A DNA stretch of 64,000 bases from Pseudotamlana haliotis (GCF_008806375.1 NZ_WAAT01000052.1:62001-126000), one strand, 5' to 3'; positions 25,512 through 35,573 are shown, numbered from the stretch's first letter. Notes: generated by a model from the letters alone, not told the origin. A program made the numbers and translations.

Positions 25512-27251
25512 CTAAATTTTAGAACTTCGTTTTAATAAATAGCCAATACTGAAAATAAGAAGGGCGCAAATAACAAACATGAGGCGACCCCAAAGCGGAT
25601 TTGGAATTAGCGCCATCAGAAGAATACCTGCACTCATCACTAAAACCATACCTCCTAGTTTATTGCGTTGCTGACGGTCAAAATCACTTTGTTGAGCATC
25701 TGAGATGAAAGGTGTTTCAAAATCTTTAAAGAAACGTTTGGTTTCTTCACTATGGGTATCGCGTTTTTCACTGTAAAATAAAGCCGTGAAGCAGAAAAAT
25801 CCACCAGTAACAAATACATGCGAAGCCACCATAAGGATGATATTCATATCAATGGTTTCTCGGTTGGTGAGTGCGTCAATGCCGAATAAAGAACCTACAA
25901 CATCAGCTGTAAAGACATTCATCACTAGCCAAGACACGAAAAGCCCGAGTACAATGGTTGCCCAAGGTGCCCATTTTGGTGTTTTCTTAATGAAAATTCC
26001 GAATACCAAAGGAATCATCATAGGTACTTGAACCATGGTAGAAACCGACATCATCAATTCAAATAAACTCAGCTCCTTAAGTGAGGCGAACCACCAAGCT
26101 ACAGCAATAACCCCCAGACCGCTAATGGTGCTCACCAATCTACTAATATGTAATAATTTCTTGTCGTTACTAACTCTTTTACGCTTAGCAAGAAAGGGTT
26201 GGTAAATACTTCTCACAAAAATACCTGCATTTTTATTAAGCGCTGAGTCCATGGAAGACATGGTTGCGGCAAATAATCCTGCCATGAGCAAACCAGCGGT
26301 TCCAACAGGCATGATATTTCGGGCAAATTCTAGATAAATGGCATCTCCTGCTTTATTACCAAGTTCAGAATAACCCGCAACAGCATCCGGCATAATACTG
26401 GCTGCTGCCCAAGGTGGAATAAACCAAATAATGGTACCAACGCCCATTAAAGTCATGGCTAATAAAGCGGCTTTTCGTGCGTTAAACGAATCTTTAGCAT
26501 TCAACCAACGAAAGGAATCGTGTAGATTCATAACCGTAATGACTTGTTTTGGAAGAAAGAAAATAAAGGTTCCGAAGAGAATTAAAGGATAATTCATATT
26601 CGGACCAATAAGAAAGCCACCAGGGAAATTTTCAATCATATTCGCTGGCCCTCCTACTTTTACAAGTGCTACGATAGCGCAGGCTACTGATACTACAGCC
26701 ACTACTAAGGTTTGTACAAAATCTGAAGCGACAACGCCCCAAGCTCCTGAGAGTACCGATACGAATAATACGGTGAGTCCTATGGCTACAATGGTTAAAC
26801 TTAAATCGGTTTGAAAAACAGCACTGGTAAAAACGCCCAAAGCATTAAGCCAGACACCAGCATTAAGAAATGAAAAAACAATTAAAGCACATGAAAAGAA
26901 GAGTTCGTTTTCAGGGCCAAACCGTCTTTTTATGGCCTCGGTTGGGGTGTCAACTCGCATTTGTCTAAAGCGATGCGTAAAATAGGCCCAACCACAAAAA
27001 TAGGCAAAGGTATTCCCCAGATAAACGGCACAAATGGCAAAACCATCAGCAAAGGCTTTTCCTGCCGAACCAGTAAAAGTTACTGCCGAAAATTGCGCCA
27101 TAAAAGCACTAGACCCAACCATCCACCAAAGCATTCTACCACCACCACGAAAATAGTCACTTGTAGAATTACTAGCCATTCGGGAAAATACCACGCCAAT
27201 GGCTAGTATTAAAATAAAGTAAATTCCGATTACGAGATAGTCGTAAAACAT
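25512..27251 (-). CDS. Sodium:solute symporter (SSS family)
   Basis: The 579-residue protein has about 13-14 membrane helices with the SSS core (GSSAFMAQFSAVTFTGSAGKA and FAATMSSMDSALNKNAGIF, around the Na+ site). Paralogues in Bacteroidota carry sugars, sugar acids or sialic acid. It begins 10 nt after the Gfo/Idh/MocA gene and ends the ManD operon, so uptake of an uronate or aldonate is inferred. The substrate itself is not shown by the sequence. Confidence 0.88.
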   Translation of the reverse strand: MFYDYLVIGIYFILILAIGVVFSRMASNSTSDYFRGGGRMLWWMVGSSAFMAQFSAVTFTGSAGKAFADGFAICAVYLGNTFAYFCGWAYFTHRFRQMRVDTPTEAIKRRFGPENELFFSCALIVFSFLNAGVWLNALGVFTSAVFQTDLSLTIVAIGLTVLFVSVLSGAWGVVASDFVQTLVVAVVSVACAIVALVKVGGPANMIENFPGGFLIGPNMNYPLILFGTFIFFLPKQVITVMNLHDSFRWLNAKDSFNARKAALLAMTLMGVGTIIWFIPPWAAASIMPDAVAGYSELGNKAGDAIYLEFARNIMPVGTAGLLMAGLFAATMSSMDSALNKNAGIFVRSIYQPFLAKRKRVSNDKKLLHISRLVSTISGLGVIAVAWWFASLKELSLFELMMSVSTMVQVPMMIPLVFGIFIKKTPKWAPWATIVLGLFVSWLVMNVFTADVVGSLFGIDALTNRETIDMNIILMVASHVFVTGGFFCFTALFYSEKRDTHSEETKRFFKDFETPFISDAQQSDFDRQQRNKLGGMVLVMSAGILLMALIPNPLWGRLMFVICALLIFSIGYLLKRSSKI

Positions 27252-27261
27252 GCTTTAGTTT

Positions 27262-28404
27262 TTAGTGTTGAAGATGACGAACATCGGTCCAGTTGTTATT
27301 TTCTCTAATCAAATCGATAAGTTGCTGGTACAGGCTGCCGTCTTTAAAAGATTGATACGGCGCAACGTTTTCACCTTTAATGTCTTTTACAAATTCTCTC
27401 ACGAGGTAATGCCAGTTACGTTCGGTATCGCCATCAACTTGCGGTTGATTGTCAACAATGTCTTGGGGTAATGCTTGCTCGTTCCAAGTTTTAGAATCGT
27501 CCCATAAATATAATGGGCCCATACCATAATGACCTTTAATATAGATTGCGCCTTTAGTGCCATAAAAAACGATATGGTCTTCATTAAAACGAGGGTTCAA
27601 TCCGCCGTGTTTAAAAAGCACCGATACAGGTTTTGTTGCAATCTGACTTTCTAGTTGCGCCATAACGGTATACGACCATTCTACGTTACTCTCGCCCCAT
27701 TTTAGGGTGGGGTCGTTTAAATCTTTAGGTATAAAATCACGTCGAGTTTTAAAATTATGCACGCCTTCAACAATAGGGGCTTTTCCAAGATCATCGCGAA
27801 CTTCCCCGATAATCGACAAAATGTTTTCACCAATGACAGAGGTAACAATAGACATCATATGGGTGAAGTTATTGTTGAGTCTTCCGCCGCCATCTTCCTT
27901 GCGGTGCGACCAACCAAAGGGAATATCACGTTCTAAATTAAAGTGTGACATGCATTCTACTTCGGTAGGTTCACCTATAGCCCCATCAGCAATAAGTTGT
28001 TTGGCGTGAAGGATATGAGGCATATACCGGAAACTCGACGCAAAGGCGGTTTTTACCTGTTTCTTTTCTGCTAACTCATAGAGTGCTATCGCAGTTTCGC
28101 CGTTATGCGTTAATGGTTTATCACTAAACACGTGACAACCATAATTAATAGCTTGCGTGATGGTTTCGTAATGGGCGCCACCGGGTGTGGCTATAGAAAC
28201 AATATCAGGTTTACAATCTTCCAAGGCTTGTTGCCAGTTCGTGCCATAATAGGAAATGCCTTTTTTTAGCGCCACTTCTTCTACTACTTTTGGGGTTCTC
28301 CCAACGATACCAACCACTTTGACGCCAGCGGCTCGAAAGGCATCGGCGTGACCTTGACCGGCAAATCCAGTTCCAGAAATAAGTACTTTTAATGTGCTAT
28401 TCAT
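27262..28404 (-). CDS. Gfo/Idh/MocA family oxidoreductase
   Basis: The 380-residue protein has the N-terminal NAD(P)-binding motif GTGFAGQGHADAF and the DKPLTHNG segment, where the lysine of the EKP-type motif aids catalysis. The C-terminal half is the usual alpha/beta substrate domain. It likely oxidises or reduces a sugar or sugar acid, fitting its place between ManD and the symporter; for example it could reduce a keto-uronate to an aldonate that ManD then dehydrates. That order is inference. Confidence 0.85.
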   Translation of the reverse strand: MNSTLKVLISGTGFAGQGHADAFRAAGVKVVGIVGRTPKVVEEVALKKGISYYGTNWQQALEDCKPDIVSIATPGGAHYETITQAINYGCHVFSDKPLTHNGETAIALYELAEKKQVKTAFASSFRYMPHILHAKQLIADGAIGEPTEVECMSHFNLERDIPFGWSHRKEDGGGRLNNNFTHMMSIVTSVIGENILSIIGEVRDDLGKAPIVEGVHNFKTRRDFIPKDLNDPTLKWGESNVEWSYTVMAQLESQIATKPVSVLFKHGGLNPRFNEDHIVFYGTKGAIYIKGHYGMGPLYLWDDSKTWNEQALPQDIVDNQPQVDGDTERNWHYLVREFVKDIKGENVAPYQSFKDGSLYQQLIDLIRENNNWTDVRHLQH

Positions 28405-28479
28405 GGGTTTTCGTTTTTTATTGATGATTTCAGAAGCGAAAAGGCTTCTTATGTGATGTTTTTATGATTGATGTTGTGA

Positions 28480-29697
28480 TTACCAGCTCCAAAGTGTACC
28501 ATCTTCTAGTCGGGTTACGGGCAGATAAGAACGTTTATACGGATACTTTTCAGCGGCAGCTTCATCAAAGTCAACGCCAATACCAGGTACATCTTCAATG
28601 TGAATGCTACCATCTTTTAATTCGGCTTTATACTTAAAAACCTCGTTAAGGGTTGAGGTTCCAAAGCCAATAAATTCTTGAACTCCGAAATTAGGTGCCC
28701 ATAAATCGAGGTGCATGTGTGCCATAAAACAAATTGGCGATAAATCTGGAGCGCCATGAGGTGCCATTCTAACATGGTAAAGCGCCGCAAAATCGGCTAG
28801 CTTTTTTAAGGCTGTGATGCCACCACCATGAGTTGCTGCGGTTCTTACAAAATCTATGGTTTGGTTTTCAATAAAGGGTTTGGCATCCCAAATGGTATTG
28901 AATTTTTCACCAAGAGCTAAAGGCATGGCGGTTTGGTTTCTAATCACTTGATAGCCGTCGGTGTTTTCATAAGTGACGGGGTCTTCAAGAAATTTTAAAC
29001 GATAGGGTTCTAACATTTTACCTAATTGTACCGCCTCAATGGGTGTTAATCGGCTGTGGACGTCATGACACAATTCGATATCGTAACCAAAGCGTTCACG
29101 GGCTTGTTTAAATAATTCAGTAATAAAATTGAGGTATTTTGTAGTAGACCATCCGTGTTCTGGAGGTAGCGGTCTGTCTCCTTGTAATTCGTAGTAATTC
29201 TTCTTTTTGCCTAAAGTACCGTAAGTGCCAGCAATCCCAGGAATGGTACATTGCAATCGGGCCACTTTATAACCTTGGTCAATGGCGACTTCTAAATTGT
29301 TAAGCACATCATCTACGGTCTCACCGTTTACATGGGCGTAAACAGTTACTGCTTTACGGCTTTTTCCGCCTAATAATTGGTAAACCGGGAGTCCAGCGAT
29401 TTTGCCCTTAATATCCCAAAGTGCCATATCTATAGCCGAAATGGCCGCGATGCTTATGGCGCCATTTTGCCAATAGGCCCCTTTGTAGAGGTATTGCCAA
29501 ATGTCTTCTATCTGTTGGGCATCTTTGCCGATTAAGCATGGAATTACATGTTCTTCTAGATAGGCGACTACCGCCATTTCTCTGCCGTTTACGGTGGCAT
29601 CACCAATGCCGTAGGTAGCGTCTTCTGTAATGACTTTTATAGTGACAAAATTTCTGCCAGGACAACAAACAAATACTTTTATTTCTTTAATTTTCAT
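28480..29697 (-). CDS. manD: D-mannonate dehydratase, ManD type (enolase superfamily)
   Basis: The protein of about 405 residues begins with PGRNFVTIKVITEDATYGIGD and contains DIWQYLYKGAYWQNGAIS and MALWDIKGKIAGLPVYQLLGG, features of ManD in the mandelate racemase group of enolases. Metal ligands are in ELCHDVHS and later EDPV. It dehydrates D-mannonate (or gluconate in low-activity members) to 2-keto-3-deoxygluconate, part of glucuronate degradation. The start was set at ATG 29697; the TTG at 29706 is less likely. A tandem operator of UxuR type lies about 120-140 nt upstream. Confidence 0.85.
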   Translation of the reverse strand: MKIKEIKVFVCCPGRNFVTIKVITEDATYGIGDATVNGREMAVVAYLEEHVIPCLIGKDAQQIEDIWQYLYKGAYWQNGAISIAAISAIDMALWDIKGKIAGLPVYQLLGGKSRKAVTVYAHVNGETVDDVLNNLEVAIDQGYKVARLQCTIPGIAGTYGTLGKKKNYYELQGDRPLPPEHGWSTTKYLNFITELFKQARERFGYDIELCHDVHSRLTPIEAVQLGKMLEPYRLKFLEDPVTYENTDGYQVIRNQTAMPLALGEKFNTIWDAKPFIENQTIDFVRTAATHGGGITALKKLADFAALYHVRMAPHGAPDLSPICFMAHMHLDLWAPNFGVQEFIGFGTSTLNEVFKYKAELKDGSIHIEDVPGIGVDFDEAAAEKYPYKRSYLPVTRLEDGTLWSW

Positions 29698-29814
29698 TTC
29701 AACCAATTTTTAGTTGCTCAGAGTTTATTTTATTAATATACCTTTTTTTATAAAGGTATTCATTTTATGGCGCCCTTAAATCATAAGCTAAAGAATACAA
29801 TTTGCTGCACTATA

Positions 29815-29839
29815 TTGGTAAACCAAACTGGTGCACCAA
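29815..29839 (-). promoter_or_regulatory. Tandem UxuR-like operators ahead of manD
   Basis: TTGGTAAACCAA (29815-29826) and CTGGTGCACCAA (29828-29839) are two inverted repeats of the TTGGTnnACCAA type, with centres 13 bp apart. The E. coli UxuR/ExuR operators have the same core (TTGGTATACCAA). They lie between the GntR regulator gene and the manD operon, which suggests this regulator binds there and responds to an uronate. Confidence 0.7.
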
Positions 29840-29998
29840 ATATAATAAAATTAATATGCTATGCTAAAAATTTCTATGAATTCTCTATGTAAATTCTTAG
29901 AAATAGGAGTGAATCATTGTCATCTAAGAAATATTAGACTTAAGATTTTTGGGTAAAATATAAGGTATTACGAAACCATGATACCAAAAGAAGTGAAA

Positions 29999-30706
29999 CT
30001 AAACTACCCGCTGTTTAAAATCGTTACAAAATTCAATAAGGAGTTCAAAATGGAATTCCATGGCTTTAATTGCTTGTTCGGCGTCTTTGTTTTTAATGGC
30101 GTTAAAAATGTTGTCGTGCTTATTGACTTCATAATTAAAACCTTCTTCATCACGCACTCTGGTTTTTTCAAAAATGCCAATTATTTTCGGCATAATTTGC
30201 AACATCATGGCGTAAATCGTCGTGTTTTTACTGGCTTTGGCTATAGCTAGGTGAAACAGAAGGTCTTCCTGTAAAGCATCTTCTTTACTTAAGATTTTAG
30301 ATTTGTAGCGGTCAAGAATATCTTCCATTTCAACCAAATCCTCATCTGTTCGACGTGTTGCCGCCAAAAACACTGCTTTATTTTCTAGCATGAGTCGTGA
30401 CTCAACCACTGATAGAAAATCATCTTCACCTAAACTTAAAATACCATTGATAATCGCCATAAAAAGGACGCGACCGGTATTGATGAAAATCCCAGCCTGA
30501 GGCACCGATTTTATTAAACCGTATTGCTCTAATTTTTGAATGGCTTCATCAACATTTCTTCGACTTACCTGAAGGGTGTCACACAAGCTACGCAGCGATG
30601 GTAATTTATCGCCTGGCGCTAAGTTTCGTAATTCGATGTAATCTCTAATTTTAGAAATGACCAAATTATGGACCTCGATATTGTCTTTTATCCTTACGGG
30701 CTTCAT
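29999..30706 (-). CDS. GntR family regulator, FadR/FCD type (UxuR-like)
   Basis: The 235-residue protein has an N-terminal winged helix (residues 10-75, LPSLRSLCDTLQVSRRNVDE is the recognition part) and a helical FCD effector domain (about 95-225) with the His residues typical of metal-bound FCD members (FHLAIAKASKN, VNKHDNIF, EFHFELL). FCD regulators with uronate operons bind TTGGT-type operators, and two such sites lie just downstream, before manD. It likely represses the manD-oxidoreductase-symporter unit; the ligand is unknown. Confidence 0.85.
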   Translation of the reverse strand: MKPVRIKDNIEVHNLVISKIRDYIELRNLAPGDKLPSLRSLCDTLQVSRRNVDEAIQKLEQYGLIKSVPQAGIFINTGRVLFMAIINGILSLGEDDFLSVVESRLMLENKAVFLAATRRTDEDLVEMEDILDRYKSKILSKEDALQEDLLFHLAIAKASKNTTIYAMMLQIMPKIIGIFEKTRVRDEEGFNYEVNKHDNIFNAIKNKDAEQAIKAMEFHFELLIEFCNDFKQRVV

Positions 30707-30940
30707 GTATGTATTTTGGTGGTTAGGTTGGGATAAAATTACGAAAAAATTGAATGAGAAGCCTGTGAATATACGGGAAACCCGTAAACAATTATGAGGT
30801 TATACTGTTTTTGTCTTATGTTCTTTAGAAGCGAAAAGGTTATAAAAATCAGTGTTTCAGATAATTACATTTTGTAGTTACCACTAACCTTTAACACCCG
30901 ATAATTAGGAAGTTTTAAAAAAAAGCTAGAAATTCGCAGC

Positions 30941-31306
30941 GTGAAAACAGCAACCCTTTTTTTAGCGGTATTTCTACTTGTTAAGCCAGTGCTTCCATTG
31001 GTTGACTATGTTGTTTTCTACGATTATATAAAAAATGAACTTTGTGAAAACAAAGAAATAGTTGAAATGCAGTGTAACGGTAAGTGTCACTTAGCTAAAG
31101 AAATGGCTAAAGCTTCTGAAGCACCAGATAACGGAAATGATGAAAAACTCGTAAGTTTTGAAACCACCGTTGTTTTTTATCAGGATATTGTTAATCAATT
31201 GCCTCCACCATGCGTTTACTTCAGTAAAAACGCCATATCTACAGATTATAATCAAGAATATTCTTATTTAAATCTAGATGCTGTTTTTCACCCACCTCAG
31301 GTTTAA
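30941..31306 (+). CDS. Small Cys-rich secreted or membrane protein heading the copper operon
   Basis: The 121-residue protein has a hydrophobic N-terminus (signal or anchor, 4-20) and the conserved set C-ENKE..MQC-NGKC-HLAKEM at about 32-55, followed by a variable tail. I recall similar proteins next to TonB-dependent copper receptors in flavobacteria. The cysteines and histidine suggest metal binding. The start is a GTG. It is 327 nt ahead of the next gene, so it may be separately controlled. Confidence 0.6.
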   Translation: MKTATLFLAVFLLVKPVLPLVDYVVFYDYIKNELCENKEIVEMQCNGKCHLAKEMAKASEAPDNGNDEKLVSFETTVVFYQDIVNQLPPPCVYFSKNAISTDYNQEYSYLNLDAVFHPPQV

Positions 31307-31633
31307 TACCAATTAGTTTTTAAGTATGTATGCACTACCAATGTTCGCATTGGAAGCAGTCTTTGCTTGTATTAGCACGATGCTGCATATCACGGCATGC
31401 TTTTTAAAACTACACCCACCCACATTTTTCATACTTTGAAATCTGTTTTTTGGCTATTTTAAACATGATTTTCTTCGCAAATTCAGGTTTAAGTTGTTTT
31501 GAAAAAATCGGTTTTCATGAGTATTTACGTTAATTAACTCTAGGAGTGATCCAAAGTGTTGTTCGTCATAAATTGATTGCATTGTAGCACCGTCATGCTG
31601 TGTAATATGCAGAGGTAAACAGGTTTTTAAATC
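31307..31633. other. Intergenic region in the copper operon
   Basis: The 327-nt stretch contains a small hairpin (CCAATG-TTCG-CATTGG, 31338-31353). I see no ORF, perfect promoter or known riboswitch. It may contain the promoter for the downstream four genes. Confidence 0.4.
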
Positions 31634-32557
31634 ATGAAATATTCAAATTATTTGCTACTGGCTATTAGTGTGGTTGCGGTTTCTTGTACTGTAGAAAAAA
31701 CAGACTATGAAGCTGAAATTGCTACAGATACTACCGAATATTTCGATTTTGAAGAAGTAAGCACCATAAATACTGGTGATTATAATTTAACTATCGAAGC
31801 ATTAAACGGGACGCTTTACAAAGGTTATAATGAAATTCATGTAACTCTTGAGCATGCACAATCGCAAGAAGAGCTGAGTAACGCAGCAGTTACTTTTTTA
31901 CCCATTTTGACCGATGCTAATGGGAAACAGTCTTCTTGTCCGCATGACTATCAACTCACTTATGATACCGCTAATGGATATTATGTGGGCTATGCAGTTT
32001 TTACAGATATCACCAGTAGCACGGCAGGTTGGGAGCTTTTTATGGAGGTTACCCTTTCGGGGGAAATCCAAGCCGTTAGTCAAACTATTACAGTTGAAGA
32101 ACAGGTGAATAAAAACTTGAATATGACAGCTTTCACCGGTAACGATAATGTTCAATATTTTATCGCACTAGTAGCACCTCAACGTCCCGATGTGGCTGAA
32201 AATCATTTGGTAGCGGGGGTTTATAAATACATTGAACCTACTCAAGTCGCTGGTGATTTTCCTGATCCCTCGCAGTTTATCTATGCCGTTGTAAATGACC
32301 ATACTTTGCTGCTAGATCCACGAATGCCTGAACCTTCTATGGGGAATCATTCGTCACCTAATAATGAAGATTTAACTCAGCAAAATGACGGACTCTACCA
32401 CGGGGTGGTGAATTATACCATGACAGGTAATTGGACGTTGAATTTCATTTTTCAGGATGCTCAGGGTAACACCATAAAAGGCACCGAAGTCCCAACAGAT
32501 TTCACACCAGGTATTGAAGGGGTTAAAAGCGAACTTTATATCGATATCTTATTTTAA
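31634..32557 (+). CDS. Lipoprotein with Met/His-rich segment (YtkA/FixH-like region)
   Basis: The 307-residue protein has a lipobox cysteine at 18 (VAVSC) and two beta-rich domains. Near residues 235-248 the segment DPRMPEPSMGNHSSPNNED has Met and His spacing suited to Cu(I), similar to YtkA/FixH-like domains. It ends directly before the TonB receptor start, with no gap (TAA then ATG), so the two are surely co-transcribed. A role as outer-surface copper-binding partner of the receptor is inference. Confidence 0.65.
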   Translation: MKYSNYLLLAISVVAVSCTVEKTDYEAEIATDTTEYFDFEEVSTINTGDYNLTIEALNGTLYKGYNEIHVTLEHAQSQEELSNAAVTFLPILTDANGKQSSCPHDYQLTYDTANGYYVGYAVFTDITSSTAGWELFMEVTLSGEIQAVSQTITVEEQVNKNLNMTAFTGNDNVQYFIALVAPQRPDVAENHLVAGVYKYIEPTQVAGDFPDPSQFIYAVVNDHTLLLDPRMPEPSMGNHSSPNNEDLTQQNDGLYHGVVNYTMTGNWTLNFIFQDAQGNTIKGTEVPTDFTPGIEGVKSELYIDILF

Positions 32558-34543
32558 ATGCGATTAGTAACACTTATCATATTTGTTTTAGGAACTTGGG
32601 CTCATGCGCAGGATAAGCCAGTCAAAAGCGATAGCTTAGATGTGGTCTTAGACGAAGTTCTAATCGTTGCGGCTAAAAAGGCTAAAATTGAAACCGATAT
32701 GAAAATGGCGGTTTCGGTAGATGAATTTTTAGCGTCTTCTGAAAGTATCAGTTTCATTAAGCGTGGCGCTTATGCTTGGGAGCCTTTACTGAATAATATG
32801 AGTTCCGAACGTTCTATTATAACTATTGATGGCATGCACATTTTTGGTGCTTGTACCGATAAAATGGACCCAGTAACGGCTTATGTTGAAAGTAATAACT
32901 TGTCTGAAATTGATATAAAATCGGGGCAAGAAGGAGGTTTACAAGGGGCTACAGTAGCAGGAAGTATTGATTTGAAGCGAAAAAGCTCTGCTTTTGGGCG
33001 TGCCAATATTTGGGATGCTGCCTATCAAACCGGTTTTGAGTTTAACAACAAACAGTTTTTTAACCTGGCCAATGCCTCGTATTCAAGTGATAAATTAGTG
33101 GTTGACGCTAGTATGTCGCATAGAAAAGCTGATGATTATTTCGATGGCAATAATGATGAGGTAGATCATTCACAATTCACAAAGTTTAATACTTCTTTAG
33201 GAGTGGCTTATAAAACCAGTGATTTGTCGTCCCTGCGTGTCGATGCCATTTTTGATAAGGCTCAAGATGTGGGGTACCCAGCGCTTCCTATGGATTTGTC
33301 GCTTTCAAGAGCTTTAATTACTTCAGCAACCTATAAGCAGTTTTTTGAAAATAAACTCCTAAAGGTTTGGGATTCTAAAGTCTATTACAATGCCATAGAG
33401 CATTATATGGACGATACCACGCGCCCTGAGAATTTAGTACACATGGACATGCCGGGTTGGAGTACCACCTATGGTTTGGTTTCAAAAGCAAACCTAAAAA
33501 GTGCTAATTATTCGGCCGAAATTCAGCTTAATGCTTATGATAATTTATCAATTGCTGAAATGCGCATGTATCCGCAAGACCGCAGTGAACAAACCATGTT
33601 TGCTTACAGCTGGCCTTGGGTGACCACACGTTACGCTGGACTTTCAATGAGCAATGCTTTAGATGTGTCTAGCAGCAGCGTTTTGAATTTTGGCGGTACC
33701 ATGGGTGTGAATTATAACTACTCTAAGTATATTGAATTCAATAGAATTTTTCACCCAGGTGCTTCACAGGAAAAAACCAGATTTCTACCTAGTTTATATG
33801 CCAGTTATCAATGGTATCCAGGTAAATTTGATGTTTCTGTAGGTACGGGTTACGGGCATCGTGCGCCGTCGGTTTCTGAAGGTTACGGCTATTACATCTA
33901 TAACAGCTTTGACCGTTACGATTACATAGGTGACCCCGACTTAGAAAATGAAATTTCTTATGAAGTGAATGCCAGTGTGGGGTTCACTCATAACAAAGGT
34001 CATGTGAAGGCTAAAGTGAACTATTTCTACATTCAGAATTACATTATTGGTAGAATTTTGAGCGCCGGAAGCCCCATGAATTATCAATCGGTGGGCGTGA
34101 AGGGCTATACCTCTTTAGATTATGCCACCCTGTTTAATTTTTCATTACAGGCCGATTACCACTTACTGCATAATTTGCATTGGAATGGGACACTTACCTA
34201 TGCCCGTGGCCTTGATGATAACCAGAACAACCTGCCATTTATTCGTCCGCTAAGTTACCAAACCGCTTTACATTATAGGTTTGGTGATTTCAGGTTTCAA
34301 GCCGAATTAAATGGTGATGCCATGCAAGTGAATTACAGTCCGGAATACGGTGAAGATGAAACACCGTCTTACACCAATTTAAATGTTTCAGCTGATTATA
34401 GCTTTTACATTAGTAATTACAAAACAGTCGTACAAATTGGTGCCGAAAATGTATTTAATACGTACTACAGTACCTATGCCGACTGGGGGAATATCCCAAG
34501 AATGGGACGTAATTTTTTTACGTCATTAAAAATAAATTTATAA
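32558..34543 (+). CDS. TonB-dependent receptor (probable copper or chalkophore uptake)
   Basis: The 661-residue outer-membrane receptor has a signal peptide (1-18, ending THAQ-like WAHAQ), a plug domain (about 40-150) and a beta-barrel ending in FFTSLKINL. No carboxypeptidase-like or SusC extension is present. It lies between a Met/His-rich lipoprotein and the MbnP/MbnH pair, so copper or a copper complex is the likely cargo; this is from context and not from the barrel sequence. Confidence 0.85.
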   Translation: MRLVTLIIFVLGTWAHAQDKPVKSDSLDVVLDEVLIVAAKKAKIETDMKMAVSVDEFLASSESISFIKRGAYAWEPLLNNMSSERSIITIDGMHIFGACTDKMDPVTAYVESNNLSEIDIKSGQEGGLQGATVAGSIDLKRKSSAFGRANIWDAAYQTGFEFNNKQFFNLANASYSSDKLVVDASMSHRKADDYFDGNNDEVDHSQFTKFNTSLGVAYKTSDLSSLRVDAIFDKAQDVGYPALPMDLSLSRALITSATYKQFFENKLLKVWDSKVYYNAIEHYMDDTTRPENLVHMDMPGWSTTYGLVSKANLKSANYSAEIQLNAYDNLSIAEMRMYPQDRSEQTMFAYSWPWVTTRYAGLSMSNALDVSSSSVLNFGGTMGVNYNYSKYIEFNRIFHPGASQEKTRFLPSLYASYQWYPGKFDVSVGTGYGHRAPSVSEGYGYYIYNSFDRYDYIGDPDLENEISYEVNASVGFTHNKGHVKAKVNYFYIQNYIIGRILSAGSPMNYQSVGVKGYTSLDYATLFNFSLQADYHLLHNLHWNGTLTYARGLDDNQNNLPFIRPLSYQTALHYRFGDFRFQAELNGDAMQVNYSPEYGEDETPSYTNLNVSADYSFYISNYKTVVQIGAENVFNTYYSTYADWGNIPRMGRNFFTSLKINL

Positions 34544-34583
34544 CAATTAAAAAAGTATAACAAACCATTAAACACAAAAAACA

Positions 34584-35456
34584 ATGAAAACACAAACTAT
34601 TAAAAACATGAAAAAGTATCTTTTATTACCTGCAATCGCTTTAGCCTTCGTATCCTGTAGTGACGACGATGTGCCTGTGGCCAACGATGTGACTTTAGAG
34701 TTTAACAATACCTTTAAAGGCCAAACCATTGTGCTTGGTGATGCAACTAGTGCAGAGGCTACGACTAACACTTCCGTGGAAGATCAAGTACACCATTTTT
34801 CAGAATTAAAATATGTGATAAGTAATATCATTTTGGTTAAAGAAGATGGTACTGAAATTCCATACAACGTGAATGATTTAGATGAAGGGGCTATAGTAAT
34901 TGACCAATCTAAAGAAGAAACTTTAGAATATGTTTTAAACGATATTCCAACGGATGATTATACTCAAATTATATTCGGATTAGGAGTGCGTTCAGATTTA
35001 AACACTTTAGATGAGGTGAGTAATCCAGAATTTTACGCTGAAGCAGGAGCTAATGATACGCAAATGCATTGGGAATGGGGAACAGGATACCGTTTCACAA
35101 AAATTGAAGGCTTCTATGATACCGATAATAAAACATTGTCTTTCCACTCAGGAAGCACAGTTGAAGGTACTGTAGATGATGAAAGTTCATATATTCCAGG
35201 TTTTGATGCCTACAGAGAAATTACTCTAGATTTACCTTCAATGGCTAAAGTTGGTGAGCACAGTCCTAAAATTGTAATTGAAGCTGATTTTGATGCTTTA
35301 CTAAGTGGGAAAACCAATACCATTTTACTAGATGATAAAAATGCAACACCAAGTGTGCATACTTCAGTTTCTATGTCTAAATATGTAGATAATATTGGAG
35401 GTGATGGTACTAACGATGTTACTGGGATGTTCTCTATTTCTAAAGTAGAAAACTAG
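34584..35456 (+). CDS. mbnP: MbnP family copper-binding lipoprotein
   Basis: The 290-residue protein has a lipobox (FVSC, then SDDD) and the MbnP layout: early beta-strand LEFNNTFKGQTIVLG, SELKYVISNIILV, then the tryptophan-rich QMHWEWGTGYRF. In characterised MbnP a tryptophan in this type of region is oxidised to kynurenine by the partner MbnH to form a Cu(I) site. A second ATG at 34608 also gives a clean signal peptide. The MbnH gene follows. No methanobactin precursor gene is visible. Confidence 0.8.
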   Translation: MKTQTIKNMKKYLLLPAIALAFVSCSDDDVPVANDVTLEFNNTFKGQTIVLGDATSAEATTNTSVEDQVHHFSELKYVISNIILVKEDGTEIPYNVNDLDEGAIVIDQSKEETLEYVLNDIPTDDYTQIIFGLGVRSDLNTLDEVSNPEFYAEAGANDTQMHWEWGTGYRFTKIEGFYDTDNKTLSFHSGSTVEGTVDDESSYIPGFDAYREITLDLPSMAKVGEHSPKIVIEADFDALLSGKTNTILLDDKNATPSVHTSVSMSKYVDNIGGDGTNDVTGMFSISKVEN

Positions 35457-35512
35457 AATCATTGGGGTTAGTAATTAATAAAGAAAATTATTTGACAATC
35501 AATATGGTTCTC

Positions 35513-35573
35513 GACTCCGCTCGAACACCGGTTCAATTCACATTTTTAACGGTCTTCGAGGGCAGTCGAGATT
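35513..35573. repeat. Inverted repeat between mbnP and mbnH
   Basis: The arms CTCGACTCCGCTCGAACACCG (first 20 bases, starting 35513) and the CGGTCTTCGAGGGCAGTCGAG region (ending 35573) are inverted relatives with a few mismatches. A fragment of the same type (CTCGAACACCGTTCAAG) lies at 25434-25450. It looks like another dispersed palindromic element. Confidence 0.5.

Noticed and set aside
29978-30250. Plus-strand frame opposite the GntR regulator
   Set aside because: It is the reverse shadow of the regulator gene, without a promoter or family resemblance.
33107-33118. ATGTCGCAT inside the TonB receptor gene, similar to half of the GACAT element (also at 41164 and 57723)
   Set aside because: The left half GACAY three bases upstream is missing, there is no TAnnTTTG box 21 nt downstream, and all these are in coding sequence.
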